Assembly (NCBI RefSeq): GCF_016429255.1
Contig: NZ_JAELUG010000026.1
Span: 1-62,049 of the forward strand
Length of the DNA stretch: 62,049 bases
DNA from: Rhizobium sp. ASV8
Lineage (GTDB): Bacteria > Pseudomonadota > Alphaproteobacteria > Rhizobiales > Rhizobiaceae
Direction: 5' to 3'
This document shows positions 52,579-61,879 of this stretch, one piece after another; position 1 is the stretch's first letter; the number at the start of each line of letters is the position of its first letter. A program made the position numbers and the translations under genes. The notes beneath the pieces were generated by a model. The model was not told where the DNA came from. It saw nothing but the letters and a program-made list of their open reading frames with translations, and made no database searches.

Positions 52579-53177
52579 AGGACGACGTGCGCGATCGCAT
52601 CATCGAAGCCGCGGGCGCCATTTTTGCCGAAAGGGGTTTCACGGCCGCAAGACTCGCCGACGTGGCGGTGAGAGCCGGGATCAGCACCGGCAACATCTAC
52701 AAATACTTCGACGACAAGGAGAGCCTGTTCAACGCCATCGTCACTGCGCCCATCGCCGCGCAACTGCTGCGGCTCTTGCGGATTCGCCTGAGAGAATTCG
52801 AAAGGCTGGATGATTGGGAGCGTGCGACGGCAAGCGGCTCCGACGCTGCGCGCGCGCTGCTCGCATTCTGGATAGAACACCGCCCGGCCGTCCTCATCCT
52901 TCTGCGCGGCTCTCACGGAACCCGCTACGAACGCGTGAGGACTATGATGATCCATGAAATGGAACGGCTGGCCTCCGCCTATGCACAGAAACGAGGAGGA
53001 AGCGGCGCCCTTCCCTCTCCCGCAAGATTTGTTTTGCACAGGGTTTTTGCCCGCACGGTCGACATGATCGCCGATATTCTTGAGGCGCATCGAGAGCCGA
53101 TAGCCATCCAGCAAGCGGTTGCTGTGTTCTGGCGTTATCAGCTTGCCGGATTGCAGGCTTTGCTAAATCCTTCCTGA
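52563..53177 (+). CDS. TetR family transcriptional regulator
   Basis: The 204-residue product has the TetR helix-turn-helix ARLADVAVRAGISTGNIYKYF and a helical C-terminal domain. ATG 52563 lies within the end of the amidase gene. The longer frame from 52395 is embedded in that gene and rejected. Overlap and order suggest that it regulates the amidase in response to an amide. Confidence 0.87.
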   Translation: MPQKLKDDVRDRIIEAAGAIFAERGFTAARLADVAVRAGISTGNIYKYFDDKESLFNAIVTAPIAAQLLRLLRIRLREFERLDDWERATASGSDAARALLAFWIEHRPAVLILLRGSHGTRYERVRTMMIHEMERLASAYAQKRGGSGALPSPARFVLHRVFARTVDMIADILEAHREPIAIQQAVAVFWRYQLAGLQALLNPS

Positions 53178-53632
53178 AACAGGAGCCTCGGCCCTCCGAA
53201 TTCTACAGGCTAGGATCTTCCGTGATCAGGCGCGGCAAAATTGCCAAGCTGGTTGTATCGATCGCCCGACCATCGACTTGGCGAGGGGCGACCTCACGCG
53301 ATTGATCCCGTTTATGCCAATACTGGACCTTGTGCTGTCTGAATCCGGCACGCAGCACCTTCAGCGCGAAAGCAATGGCACCGTTACCTGATTCTGTTCG
53401 GCCAGCGCGGGCAATCCCGGCAACAGACGAACATCGATTTTGAACGGCGTCAGTTCAAAATCTAACTATATGTATTCATTCTGTAATTTTCTCACCCACC
53501 TACAGGCATCGGCGCATACAATATCATTATATACGCATGTTATTTTGTTAGAACTTTAGACATTAACTAAATACTAATAAACAACTTAACTCGCGGCCGA
53601 ATATTAGCTACCCATTACTCAAGCAAGGGGTA
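53178..53632. other. AT-rich upstream region of the polysaccharide locus
   Basis: These 455 bases hold no recognisable gene. The last 170 are strongly AT-rich compared with the genome average and probably carry the promoter and control sites of the glycosyltransferase operon. Confidence 0.45.
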
Positions 53633-54595
53633 ATGATCGTGGGCAATATTGATACAAGCATCCCAAAACAGCCAGACACCGTCTCTGCAACCTTTGATGG
53701 CGACGACATGTCGTATCTCGGTGGCGAACAAGCGTCCGTCAGAAGCCCTGCCTCCTCAGAAGCCATTTTCGATAAGGAAGGCAAGATGCAAATTATAGAC
53801 GCAAATCAATATGGATCGGCCTATCCGTTGCGACAGCAGGCCCTCGCCTTCCCAAGCGTCCAGATAGGGGGGTTGCCCATCACCGTCGTCGATCGACGCA
53901 GTGCCGCTTCATTTATGATCGAAGTCGCGCGGAATCGCCGTAGCGATAATCGACCACACTATTTCACCTCCGCCAATGGCGAGGTCGTCGCCCGTGTTCA
54001 TGCGGACGAAAACATTGCCAGGCTCTTCCGCGAGGCCGATCAGATTCTTGCCGACGGCCAACCGCTTGTCATGGCTTCGCGATGGCTCTGCAGTCGGAGG
54101 CTACCCGAGCGCGTGGCGACGACGGACCTGTTCCACGACGTCGCCGAGCTCGCGCAGAAGGAAGGCGTCAGCTTCTATCTGCTGGGGGCCTCGGAAACGG
54201 AGAACCAGAAAGCTGTGACCGCCACGCGCGAGAGCTATCCGAACCTGCGCATCGCCGGCCATTGCCACGGCTATCTTTCCGGGGAGGACCTGGAGCGGAA
54301 GCTCGACGAAATCAATGCGCTCGCTCCCGATATATTGTGGCTCGGCCTTGGCGTTCCGCGAGAGCAGATCTTCGTACACGACTTTGCCGCCCGGCTTGCA
54401 AATGTCGGGGTCATCAAGACATCAGGCGGCCTTTTCGATCATCTCGCGCAGAAAACCAGGCGAGCGCCGCTCTGGGTGCAAAAAGCCGGCTTCGAGTGGT
54501 GCTGGCGCGTGCTGATGGAGCCGCGCAGGCTTTTCTGGCGGTACTTCACGACCAATCCCTATGCCATTTACGCGATCCTGAGGTTCTCGAAATGA
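53633..54595 (+). CDS. WecG/TagA/CpsF family glycosyltransferase
   Basis: The 320-residue frame contains a complete GT26 domain from about residue 78: IGGLPITVVDRRSA, HYFTSANGEVVARV, ADQILADGQPLVMASRWL and LGLGVPREQIFVHDF. Such enzymes add a sugar such as N-acetylmannosaminuronate or mannosamine to a lipid-linked intermediate at the inner membrane. Three starts are possible: ATG 53633, GTG 53639 (AAGGGG at good spacing) and ATG 53786 (AAGGAAG before it; 269 residues, closer to family size). The first 50 residues have no recognisable domain. Its stop overlaps the next ATG. Confidence 0.88.
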   Translation: MIVGNIDTSIPKQPDTVSATFDGDDMSYLGGEQASVRSPASSEAIFDKEGKMQIIDANQYGSAYPLRQQALAFPSVQIGGLPITVVDRRSAASFMIEVARNRRSDNRPHYFTSANGEVVARVHADENIARLFREADQILADGQPLVMASRWLCSRRLPERVATTDLFHDVAELAQKEGVSFYLLGASETENQKAVTATRESYPNLRIAGHCHGYLSGEDLERKLDEINALAPDILWLGLGVPREQIFVHDFAARLANVGVIKTSGGLFDHLAQKTRRAPLWVQKAGFEWCWRVLMEPRRLFWRYFTTNPYAIYAILRFSK

Positions 54596-55824
54596 CCATC
54601 AAGCAATCCTTTGGGCGACCTGCCACTGAAACCGATACGGACATAGCCATCGTCGGTGGAGGGCTCTCCGGTACTCTCGCTGCCTGCATACTCGGCCGGG
54701 CAGGCTATCGCGTGACACTCATCGACCGCCACCGCATCATCCCCGAGGAATTTCGCGTCGAGAAGATAAGCGGCGACCAGGTCGAGACGCTGCAACGGCT
54801 TCGACTTCTCGGACCGGTGTCCGCCGCAGCTGTTGCGTTTGACGACGTGGTCCACATGCATAAGGGACGCGTGTTGGATCGGACGAACGGTCGCCACTTT
54901 GGATTCCTTTACAACAAGCTTGTCTCCGCGCTCCGAACTGCATTGCCTGCAAATGTGAGCTTGATCTTCGGTCAGGTGCATGGGGTGCAGACAGGTGCCG
55001 CGCGCCAGCGCATTGCAATCCTTGGACACGATGAGATTACGGCGCGGCTTCTCGTACTCGCCACGGGCATGGGTGACCTATTGCACCGGGATCTCGGAAT
55101 TTCGCGCAGATCCGTTGCCGAAAAGCGCTCGCTCGCTTTCGGCTTCAATCTTCGTCCGGTTGGAGCAAAGAGTTTCCGTCATGCCGCCCTTACCTATCAC
55201 GGGGTCGCGGACGGCATCGATCATATGAACCTGTTTCCCGTCCCCGGCGGGACACGCGCCAATCTCTTCGTTTTCCGCGATCCGCGTGACCCGTGGATCA
55301 AATCGCTTCACGAGAGCCCGAAGGACACGCTCGTGACAGCCTTCCCATTCCTCAGCGAGACCATCGGTGATTTCGAGATCGTCGGTACGGTCGACAGCTG
55401 GCTTACAGACGTCACCATTGCCGACAACTGCCAGCAGGATGGCGTCGTCCTGATCGGGGATGCCTTTCAGTCCTCCTGTCCGGCAACCGAGATTGGGGTC
55501 AGTCGCTTGCTGACGGATGTGGAGCGGCTATGCACGGTCCATATACCGCAATGGATGGCCGCATCCGCCTTCGATCGCGCTAAGATCGCGGCCTATTACG
55601 GCGATCCTTACAAGCAGGAAAGCGACGCCCTCGCGCTGCAATTGGCCGCGCTCCGCCGCGATCTCGCAACCAATACGGATTTGCGCTGGCGCACGCGCCG
55701 CCAGATCCATTTTCTGCGGCGGCGCGCAGTGCATGCGGTCGCGAACCTGAGCCCTGCACTTGCGACGAAATTGCATCGTCTTGCGGCAAGATATGTCAAA
55801 TCTCCAGCCCGCTCACCTGCCTAG
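54592..55824 (+). CDS. FAD-dependent oxidoreductase (flavin monooxygenase/halogenase-like fold)
   Basis: The 410-residue product has the FAD motif IAIVGGGLSGTLAACILGRAGYRVTLID, the middle block VLATGMGD and the second FAD motif VVLIGDAFQSSCPATEIG. The fold is that of p-hydroxybenzoate hydroxylase, geranylgeranyl reductases and flavin halogenases; the halogenase motif WxWxIP is not present. ATG 54592 overlaps the glycosyltransferase stop (ATGA), so it is made in step with a polysaccharide enzyme. Its substrate is unknown; a lipid carrier or sugar is possible. The stop codon lies at the edge of a repeat. Confidence 0.8.
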   Translation: MTIKQSFGRPATETDTDIAIVGGGLSGTLAACILGRAGYRVTLIDRHRIIPEEFRVEKISGDQVETLQRLRLLGPVSAAAVAFDDVVHMHKGRVLDRTNGRHFGFLYNKLVSALRTALPANVSLIFGQVHGVQTGAARQRIAILGHDEITARLLVLATGMGDLLHRDLGISRRSVAEKRSLAFGFNLRPVGAKSFRHAALTYHGVADGIDHMNLFPVPGGTRANLFVFRDPRDPWIKSLHESPKDTLVTAFPFLSETIGDFEIVGTVDSWLTDVTIADNCQQDGVVLIGDAFQSSCPATEIGVSRLLTDVERLCTVHIPQWMAASAFDRAKIAAYYGDPYKQESDALALQLAALRRDLATNTDLRWRTRRQIHFLRRRAVHAVANLSPALATKLHRLAARYVKSPARSPA

Positions 55825-55928
55825 AGCATGTCGCACAAAAGTGTGCAGCGGTTTTGCGGCTACGACATGCGTGAAATCAAAGAGCTAAAGCGCGTAAAGC
55901 GAATCTTAGAGATCGCGACGCGCTTTAG
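55822..55928. repeat. Rhizobial intergenic mosaic-type repeat
   Basis: GCATGTCG/CGACATGC arms (55826-55833, 55863-55870) enclose the inner motif CAAAAGTGTGCAGCGGTTTTG. The element is followed by the 10-bp perfect arms CTAAAGCGCG/CGCGCTTTAG (55885-55894, 55919-55928). I recognise the composite as a common repeat in Rhizobium intergenic regions. It lies between convergent genes and could end transcription on both sides. Confidence 0.7.
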
Positions 55929-55982
55929 TAAAGATGACGGCAATTTCTGCCGGGCGCCAGCGCGCAACTGCAAGCACCGCGT

Positions 55983-56960
55983 TCAGAATCCGAATATGAC
56001 GACTTCGGTGAATGTCAGATCGCCAAGCGGCGGAGGCTTCGGCCCCCTGAAGTATTTCGCGCCGCTTCCGGCAAAATACCGGCCCGTCAGCCCACGCACC
56101 GGCCCGTTGGCGTCGACAACGCAGAGCAAGGCGCCCTTGCGCAGCAGGTAGCGGCCGAGCACACCGGCGCACTGGCTTAGCTCCTCCTGCGATCGGCAAT
56201 AGATAACCTGGGCACAGGGAACCATCCCGTGGAACACGCGGCGCGTCTTGAACACGAAAGGGAATGCTTTCCCCTCACCCACACAGATCAGCGACAGGCA
56301 ATCAAGTGAGGCGTGCTGGAGCAGGATATCCCTATCTCCCTGCGAGAGCATCGACATCTCGGGCAGGTCGGAGCGGGCCTCGAGCACACGGTAGCCGCGT
56401 CGCGCCGAACTGAGCAGCGGGAAAAAGCCAAGCTGCCCCTCCGAATAGCGGCGGAAGCCAAGCGCCTCGTTAACCTTTTCCGTTCCCGGCGCCGGCGATA
56501 CATTGATGTATGTGACGTTCTTCTTTCTCAGGACCGCGATCACCATCTTCCCGGCGAAGGCGCGGTATTCCGGATCGACCGACCAGCTGGAGAGATTGCA
56601 ACGGATCTCCTCACCTTCCTGTCCCTGATGCAGAAAATAGAGCGCCAGCAGAACGCCGACGATACGCCCTGACATATCCAGAACAAAACCATATTTCGGC
56701 AGGTCTGGAACGACGGGCCTCTTCTCCATGCGGGCGACGGCCCGCTCCCAGTAGCTGCGCGGGCGCGTCGGGAAATTCCTGCCGAGGCATTCGATGATGC
56801 CTTCCCAATCGCTGTCCTCAATCGGCCTGCAAGCAAGTCCAGGGGGATAAGCACCTAAAACAGCCACGATAAACTCCGGAATATTGCCGATACTGTGGTC
56901 TACAACCCAAGTTATAGGAGACATTACTACATCATCATTAACAAATATTTGTTGTGCCAC
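55983..56960 (-). CDS. GNAT-like acyltransferase of a polysaccharide locus
   Basis: The 325-residue protein is unusual. A central GNAT-like region (about 40-170) includes RPIEDSDWEGIIECL, a glycine-less acetyl-CoA area around SVDPEYRAFAGKMVIAVL and KVNEALGFRRYSEG; a second, less clear domain follows. Similar proteins occur in exopolysaccharide clusters as putative sugar N- or O-acyltransferases. It is the last gene of the minus-strand operon, 15 bases after the polymerase gene. It probably decorates the polymer or its precursor, but the reaction is unproven. Confidence 0.68.
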   Translation of the reverse strand: MAQQIFVNDDVVMSPITWVVDHSIGNIPEFIVAVLGAYPPGLACRPIEDSDWEGIIECLGRNFPTRPRSYWERAVARMEKRPVVPDLPKYGFVLDMSGRIVGVLLALYFLHQGQEGEEIRCNLSSWSVDPEYRAFAGKMVIAVLRKKNVTYINVSPAPGTEKVNEALGFRRYSEGQLGFFPLLSSARRGYRVLEARSDLPEMSMLSQGDRDILLQHASLDCLSLICVGEGKAFPFVFKTRRVFHGMVPCAQVIYCRSQEELSQCAGVLGRYLLRKGALLCVVDANGPVRGLTGRYFAGSGAKYFRGPKPPPLGDLTFTEVVIFGF

Positions 56961-56975
56961 AGTTCAAAGCAGTGA

Positions 56976-58517
56976 CTACTGCGTCGTGGCGCCGTGTCCG
57001 CCATGCATGTCCCGCGCCAGCGCAAGTGCGCGCCATCGCGTGCCGAACGAAACGCCAACGAGAAGAAGGCAGAAACCGAGGGCAAGAGGCGAAAAGAACG
57101 CCTCCTCCTGCAATACGGCATTGGATGTGATCGTGACGATGGCAACAAAGGCGAAGAGAAAATCCGGGGCGCCGGTCGCGATCAGCTGGCGACGCGCCGA
57201 TATCGCGAGTGCCGCCAGAAAGCCGAAGAAGACGATACTGCCTAATCCCATTTGATAGAGCATGACGCCAACGGCACTCTCCACCGGGATCGAAGCGACA
57301 CCTTCGCCTTGAGCCCTATCCCAATCCAGATTGAGGCTGGTGCTCGATAGATTGCCGCCGATCCCCAATCCCTGTCCGAACGGGTTGTGCAGGAATTCAC
57401 GAACGCCGGCGATCAGGCCCAGGACGTGGTAGTCGCCATGCGTCGCACCAAAGACGATAGCGGCGACGGTCCACACCGCAGCCAGTACGACCACGGTCGT
57501 GAGTGTCAGCTCCGCCCGCGATGGGCGAAACATCAGCTGCGCGCCGAGTGCAACGATCAGCATGAATGTTGCGCCCTTCGAGCCGATGACCAGTAGTAGC
57601 GGAAGCGCGACAATGGGTACGACCCAACGTCCCCTGAACAGAAGCCAGGCGGACATGATGCTGAGGCCATAGGCATAGCTGATCGGATGGAAATTCGGGC
57701 CGCCGTTGCGGAAGATCGGCGGAAGCAGGTCGCTCAACAGCTTGATGTTGAAGAATGTCGTCATCATCGTGTCTTCAAGGCCGCGGAGCACGAAGCCGGT
57801 TTCCCTGAGCCTCTTTTCCCAGATGCCGGACTCGATCTGCGCCTTGAGGCCACGCTGTACATAGAGATCGCCATGAAACAGGCTCAGGAAATCCATACGG
57901 AAGATCTGCTCCAGATAGCCATAGGCAATCGCGCCGACACAGAGCCAGAAGATGGCCTTGCGCAAATCGATCGGATAGAGAGCCGCGGCCAGAATTGCGA
58001 TGTGGAAGCAGGCAAGCGGCGTGAGCGTATTGCGGAAGTAGATGACCGCGTCCTTCGGGCCGCCATGAACGGCACCGAGCACAAAGTAGAAAGAAACGGT
58101 CGCGCATAAGGCGAAGCTGAACAGCAGCCACGGACGCAACTCCGTCAACGCGCGCACGCGATACTGGAACGAAGCAGCCAGGAAAATGCCGAAGGCAGTC
58201 ATGAGAATGACGAAGTTGGCACCGCGCAACGCATCGAACGTGTTGTGATCGGGCACGAAAGGCGTGAACCACGCGACCACGAGATTTTGGTAGAGAAAGG
58301 AGCAGGCGATCACGACCGGTATGCAGCCGGGCAATGCGACCGATAGCACCAGTGTCAGAAGAAAGGTGGCCGCAACACCGAACGGCGTCCACACCGCAAA
58401 GGCGGAAACCGACGCGACGACAGCAAGCAACGCGACGAGCAGATGAAACATGGCATCCGAGCGCAGCGCCCTCACCGCACCTGTTTCAACGCCGGCATGG
58501 CCACCTGCAATGCTCAT
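56976..58517 (-). CDS. Wzy-like O-antigen/exopolysaccharide polymerase
   Basis: The 513-residue integral membrane protein has about 12 TM segments and a large periplasmic loop in the middle (about 200-280). The pattern fits Wzy or O-antigen ligase families, which have little sequence identity. The stretch HNPFGQGLGIGGNLS after a late TM is typical of such polymerases. GGGAG precedes ATG 58517; the longer frame is unconserved. It sits between genes for a glycanase and an acyltransferase in an operon headed by a Wzz-type protein, which fits Wzx/Wzy-dependent assembly. Confidence 0.78.
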   Translation of the reverse strand: MSIAGGHAGVETGAVRALRSDAMFHLLVALLAVVASVSAFAVWTPFGVAATFLLTLVLSVALPGCIPVVIACSFLYQNLVVAWFTPFVPDHNTFDALRGANFVILMTAFGIFLAASFQYRVRALTELRPWLLFSFALCATVSFYFVLGAVHGGPKDAVIYFRNTLTPLACFHIAILAAALYPIDLRKAIFWLCVGAIAYGYLEQIFRMDFLSLFHGDLYVQRGLKAQIESGIWEKRLRETGFVLRGLEDTMMTTFFNIKLLSDLLPPIFRNGGPNFHPISYAYGLSIMSAWLLFRGRWVVPIVALPLLLVIGSKGATFMLIVALGAQLMFRPSRAELTLTTVVVLAAVWTVAAIVFGATHGDYHVLGLIAGVREFLHNPFGQGLGIGGNLSSTSLNLDWDRAQGEGVASIPVESAVGVMLYQMGLGSIVFFGFLAALAISARRQLIATGAPDFLFAFVAIVTITSNAVLQEEAFFSPLALGFCLLLVGVSFGTRWRALALARDMHGGHGATTQ

Positions 58518-58577
58518 TGCCAGCTCCCATCCATCAGCGCTCGTTGACGCTTTGCGATACGACACCCCGCCCGCATC

Positions 58578-59711
58578 TCACCCACCACCATCGCTGCCGA
58601 GCAATGCCGCCGTCATCATGGGGTCAAAACCATCGGTACTGCGCCTGTTTTTGATGAAGCCGAAGCCTTGATCGAGCTCCCAATAGACCCAGCCAACCTG
58701 GTGCGCTTCCGCGGCGCGGCGCACGGCGCTAGTCCACGCCGCGCGACTTTCGGCATCGACGCAGAAATTCAGCACACCAAACTCGTTCATGAGGACCGGA
58801 CACTCATGCGTCTCGGACCAATGTTTTAGCCTCGTAAACTCTGAAGCGACCGCCGCTTCGCTCCACGGCGTCGACAACTGTTCCTCGATCAGCGCCGAGG
58901 CCTGCTTGTCGCCTGACGCTCGAAGCGCCCTGATGCGCTCCTGGACTGCTGGGGTTTCCTTCGTTGCCGGGAAGGGCAGGTTCGAAATTCGCGCGAGAGG
59001 GGACGCATCCCATGTTTCGCATTGATGGGTGAAGGCTGTCGGCGCATAGAAGTGAATGGCGGCAATCTGGTTATCGTCGGCAAGCGGAGGCGTCTGACCT
59101 ATCTCCCATATGCCCTGCGAGGGAGACGGCCCCCAAACGAGAGTATGCTGCGGGCACGCCGATCGGACAATCTCCGCAAGGCGATCGCGCAATCCGAGCC
59201 AGGCCTCGCTCTCCATCGGCGGTTCGTTCAGAAGTTCCGGATAAACCGAAGCTGCAGGCAGGTCAGCAACGACGGTGCGAAGGGCCGTCCATGCCTGCGA
59301 GGCGCGTTCAGCTCCGGCGTCGAAATCAAGGCGCAAGGCGGCGTGAAGATTTTCCGAAGGATGCATGTCGACAATGACGGCGAAGCCGTGCTGCACGAGC
59401 TCCGTCACTCCGTCTCGAATACGGCGGAGCGCCGGTGCACCTCCGCCTGCGATGAGATCGCCATTGACGGGCAGCCGGACGGTCTCGAAACCCAAATGGC
59501 GAAGTTTTTCGAGTACTGCACCGCTCGGCTCGATGCCGTCGCTTCTATCCAGCCAGCCGGGCAGATTGAACCCGCGCGATGGAACGACACGTTTACCCGC
59601 CGTCTGCGTTACTGCCGATGAGGGAATGGAAAGAGCCGCAATTACCGAGCTGCCCGCCAATGCAAGGGCACGCCTGCGTGACATCATCGTCGATCCTGGA
59701 CCGATTGCCAT
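58578..59711 (-). CDS. Glycoside hydrolase family 5 (cellulase-like) exported enzyme
   Basis: The 377-residue product has a twin-arginine-like signal (SRRRALALAGSSVIAALSIP). Its GH5 barrel has RGFNLPGW, ETVRLPVN, acid/base Glu in PELLNEPP, His/Tyr in IAAIHFYAPTAF and nucleophile Glu in VLMNEFGV. It likely trims or releases the growing exopolysaccharide in the periplasm, as glycanases in other synthase loci do. It starts directly after the Wzz-type gene, with about 3 bases between stop and ATG. Confidence 0.87.
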   Translation of the reverse strand: MAIGPGSTMMSRRRALALAGSSVIAALSIPSSAVTQTAGKRVVPSRGFNLPGWLDRSDGIEPSGAVLEKLRHLGFETVRLPVNGDLIAGGGAPALRRIRDGVTELVQHGFAVIVDMHPSENLHAALRLDFDAGAERASQAWTALRTVVADLPAASVYPELLNEPPMESEAWLGLRDRLAEIVRSACPQHTLVWGPSPSQGIWEIGQTPPLADDNQIAAIHFYAPTAFTHQCETWDASPLARISNLPFPATKETPAVQERIRALRASGDKQASALIEEQLSTPWSEAAVASEFTRLKHWSETHECPVLMNEFGVLNFCVDAESRAAWTSAVRRAAEAHQVGWVYWELDQGFGFIKNRRSTDGFDPMMTAALLGSDGGG

Positions 59712-59713
59712 GC

Positions 59714-61879
59714 CTACCGCCTCGCAACGATCCTACCGCTGTGTTTCCCATCGCCTTCAGGCCGAATGGCTTGCACCACCTGGCTTTCCGCGACGCCAAC
59801 CGGATCCCGTGCGATCACAAGCGTCGCGCTGCGTTCGATCTGATCGACGTCAAGGCGTTGCCGAAGCATGTTTCCGACTTCCGACGTGTCTTCGCTGGGG
59901 CTGAGCGCGAAAAGCATAAAATCCGCCTCGGCAAACAGAGCTGGTTCCCAACCCTCGCCGACTAATGAAGGGGCCATCAGAAGGACGAAGTCGTAAGCTC
60001 CCGCCTCAGCCAATATGTCATCGATCGTAAGACGCGGTGGCGATACCGCGCTCTTCTCGGCGGCAATGTTGTAGACGACGGTGCGAAGGCCGCTTGCGCC
60101 GCTGACAAAGACCCCATTGCCGTTTCGCGTCGGCGTTTCCAGACCCGGCTGGCTGCCAAATTCCACCACAAGCACCTTCTGTTCAGCCTGCTGAAGACCA
60201 ATACCCACCATGGCGCCGGCAAGCCGTGCCGTGAGCGGGGTATGAAGCGAGGATACCAGTAGAACGTAAGGCTTCGGGTGCTCCTTGAGGTGACCAATGA
60301 TGCGTCGCATCAGCTGCAGCACATCACGCGAGAAGGCTTCATTTCCGGCCTGGAAAAACCGTCGTCGCATCGCGCGAATGCTGGAGTAAGCCCCAACTCC
60401 GGTCACGCTCGGCAAATGGTACTCCCCAAAACTGATTGGGACGGGCTCGGAGCGCCCTTTCTCCAGCATACCCTCCTTCTCAGATCCAACCTCCAGCAGG
60501 CTGCTGCGTATGGGTGTCGTCGGATCGCTCTCCTTTTGGCTTTTCGGCCCGCGCAACAGGGCAACGCCGCATCCGACGATGAGGCCTAGCAGAGCGCTGA
60601 CCGGTAACAGCAGCAAAGGCTTCGGCCAGGTCGGCTGCACCGGCGGCGCTGCGGAGCTTATCACCCGGGCCTCCTGCAATTGGAGACCCTGCATCTGAGA
60701 GGTCTCCTCGGCGCGCTTCAGGAAATCGTCAAGTACGGTTCGAGCCGCCTGCGCCCTCGCCTCCAATCGCCGCAACTGCACCTGCGCGACGTCGGATCCT
60801 TCCAGCTGCTGACGCAGCGCATCAAGCTTCGCCTGAAGCGTCCGGACGTTTTGGGCAGCCAGATCGGATTTCGCCTTCAGCTCCTGCGTGATCCGCTGCG
60901 CCTCCACAGCCATCAGCCCCTGCATCCTGTCCAGCTCGGACCGAAGCCTTTTGATCAGCGGATGGCGCGGCTGGTACATGGCTTCATAATTGGCAAGATC
61001 CGAGGCGCGTTGGTTGTAATTTTCGCGCAACTTCACGGTTGCTTCGGAGGAAAGGATCTCGGATAGCTTGGCAAGGCCAGTGGGCGACGTGCCGGCAGTA
61101 ACCGCCTGATTGTATTTATCCTTGGCCTGATCGGCGTCGCTGCGCGCAGCGATCAGTTGGTCGGTGAGTTTATCGATCTGCGACTGCAGCGTGCCCCCGG
61201 CGGAAGCATCGAGGATCTTGTGCGTGATCTTGAACTCGGCAACTTCGTGCTCGGAATCGCTGACGTTTTTCTGAAGGCCGCCGATCTTGTCAGCAAGCAG
61301 GGAGTTCACGTCGCTGTTGGCGGTCTCCCGCTCGCCGGAAAGTCCGGCCTTGTAGCGACTGACGATGGCGTTGGCGATCCGGGCAGCCTTATCGGCGTAT
61401 CGGGATACGAAATTGACGTCGATAACGTAAGTAAGCCCCGCTCGCTCGACGGTGACGCCGCGCTGAAATCGCCGGAAGATCTCATCTTTTGTTGGCGCAC
61501 CACCGCCCAATCCGACGAGCGACAGCAGACCACCACCGGAAAATTCCGGATCATTCGCGATGCCTTCGCTTTCGAAGACTTTCATCAACAGATCGCGCGA
61601 TTCGATGACGAAGACCTGACTTGCAATAGCGGCGCTATCGCTGCCGATTCCGGGCAGCACGCTGTTCAAGTTTGTGGCGTGGGAATCGCGGGGGTCGATC
61701 ATGATCGAGGCGGTCGCCGTATAGCTCGGCTTGGCGACGGCGAGATATGCGACGGTCAGCAGGAGCAGCAGGCATGTGCTTGCCAGAACGGTCATCTTGC
61801 GTTGCCAGAGGATGGTCCATACGGCCCCGACATCGAACAGCGGCGGAAGTGTGCGCTCGTCAATGCTAAACGGCTTCAT
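59714..61879 (-). CDS. Wzz/ExoP-type polysaccharide co-polymerase with degenerate tyrosine-kinase domain
   Basis: The 721-residue product has TM1 at about 30-50, a long periplasmic region with coiled coil (about 190-400), TM2 at about 435-455 (PKPLLLLPVSALLGLIVGCG) and a cytoplasmic BY-kinase-like domain (about 530-715). That domain has lost Walker A: the site reads VSSLHTPLTARLAGAM with no GKS/T, and Walker A' is VVEFGSQ. The C-terminal tyrosine cluster is also absent. It should set chain length by oligomerising and cannot hydrolyse ATP in the usual way. It is the first gene of the minus-strand operon; the 170 bases upstream show no gene. Confidence 0.88.
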   Translation of the reverse strand: MKPFSIDERTLPPLFDVGAVWTILWQRKMTVLASTCLLLLLTVAYLAVAKPSYTATASIMIDPRDSHATNLNSVLPGIGSDSAAIASQVFVIESRDLLMKVFESEGIANDPEFSGGGLLSLVGLGGGAPTKDEIFRRFQRGVTVERAGLTYVIDVNFVSRYADKAARIANAIVSRYKAGLSGERETANSDVNSLLADKIGGLQKNVSDSEHEVAEFKITHKILDASAGGTLQSQIDKLTDQLIAARSDADQAKDKYNQAVTAGTSPTGLAKLSEILSSEATVKLRENYNQRASDLANYEAMYQPRHPLIKRLRSELDRMQGLMAVEAQRITQELKAKSDLAAQNVRTLQAKLDALRQQLEGSDVAQVQLRRLEARAQAARTVLDDFLKRAEETSQMQGLQLQEARVISSAAPPVQPTWPKPLLLLPVSALLGLIVGCGVALLRGPKSQKESDPTTPIRSSLLEVGSEKEGMLEKGRSEPVPISFGEYHLPSVTGVGAYSSIRAMRRRFFQAGNEAFSRDVLQLMRRIIGHLKEHPKPYVLLVSSLHTPLTARLAGAMVGIGLQQAEQKVLVVEFGSQPGLETPTRNGNGVFVSGASGLRTVVYNIAAEKSAVSPPRLTIDDILAEAGAYDFVLLMAPSLVGEGWEPALFAEADFMLFALSPSEDTSEVGNMLRQRLDVDQIERSATLVIARDPVGVAESQVVQAIRPEGDGKHSGRIVARR

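Noticed and set aside
55822..55928. Hairpins near 55.8 kb as an attachment site or small RNA
   Set aside because: The sequence matches a dispersed rhizobial repeat in style and no integrase or promoter is next to it.
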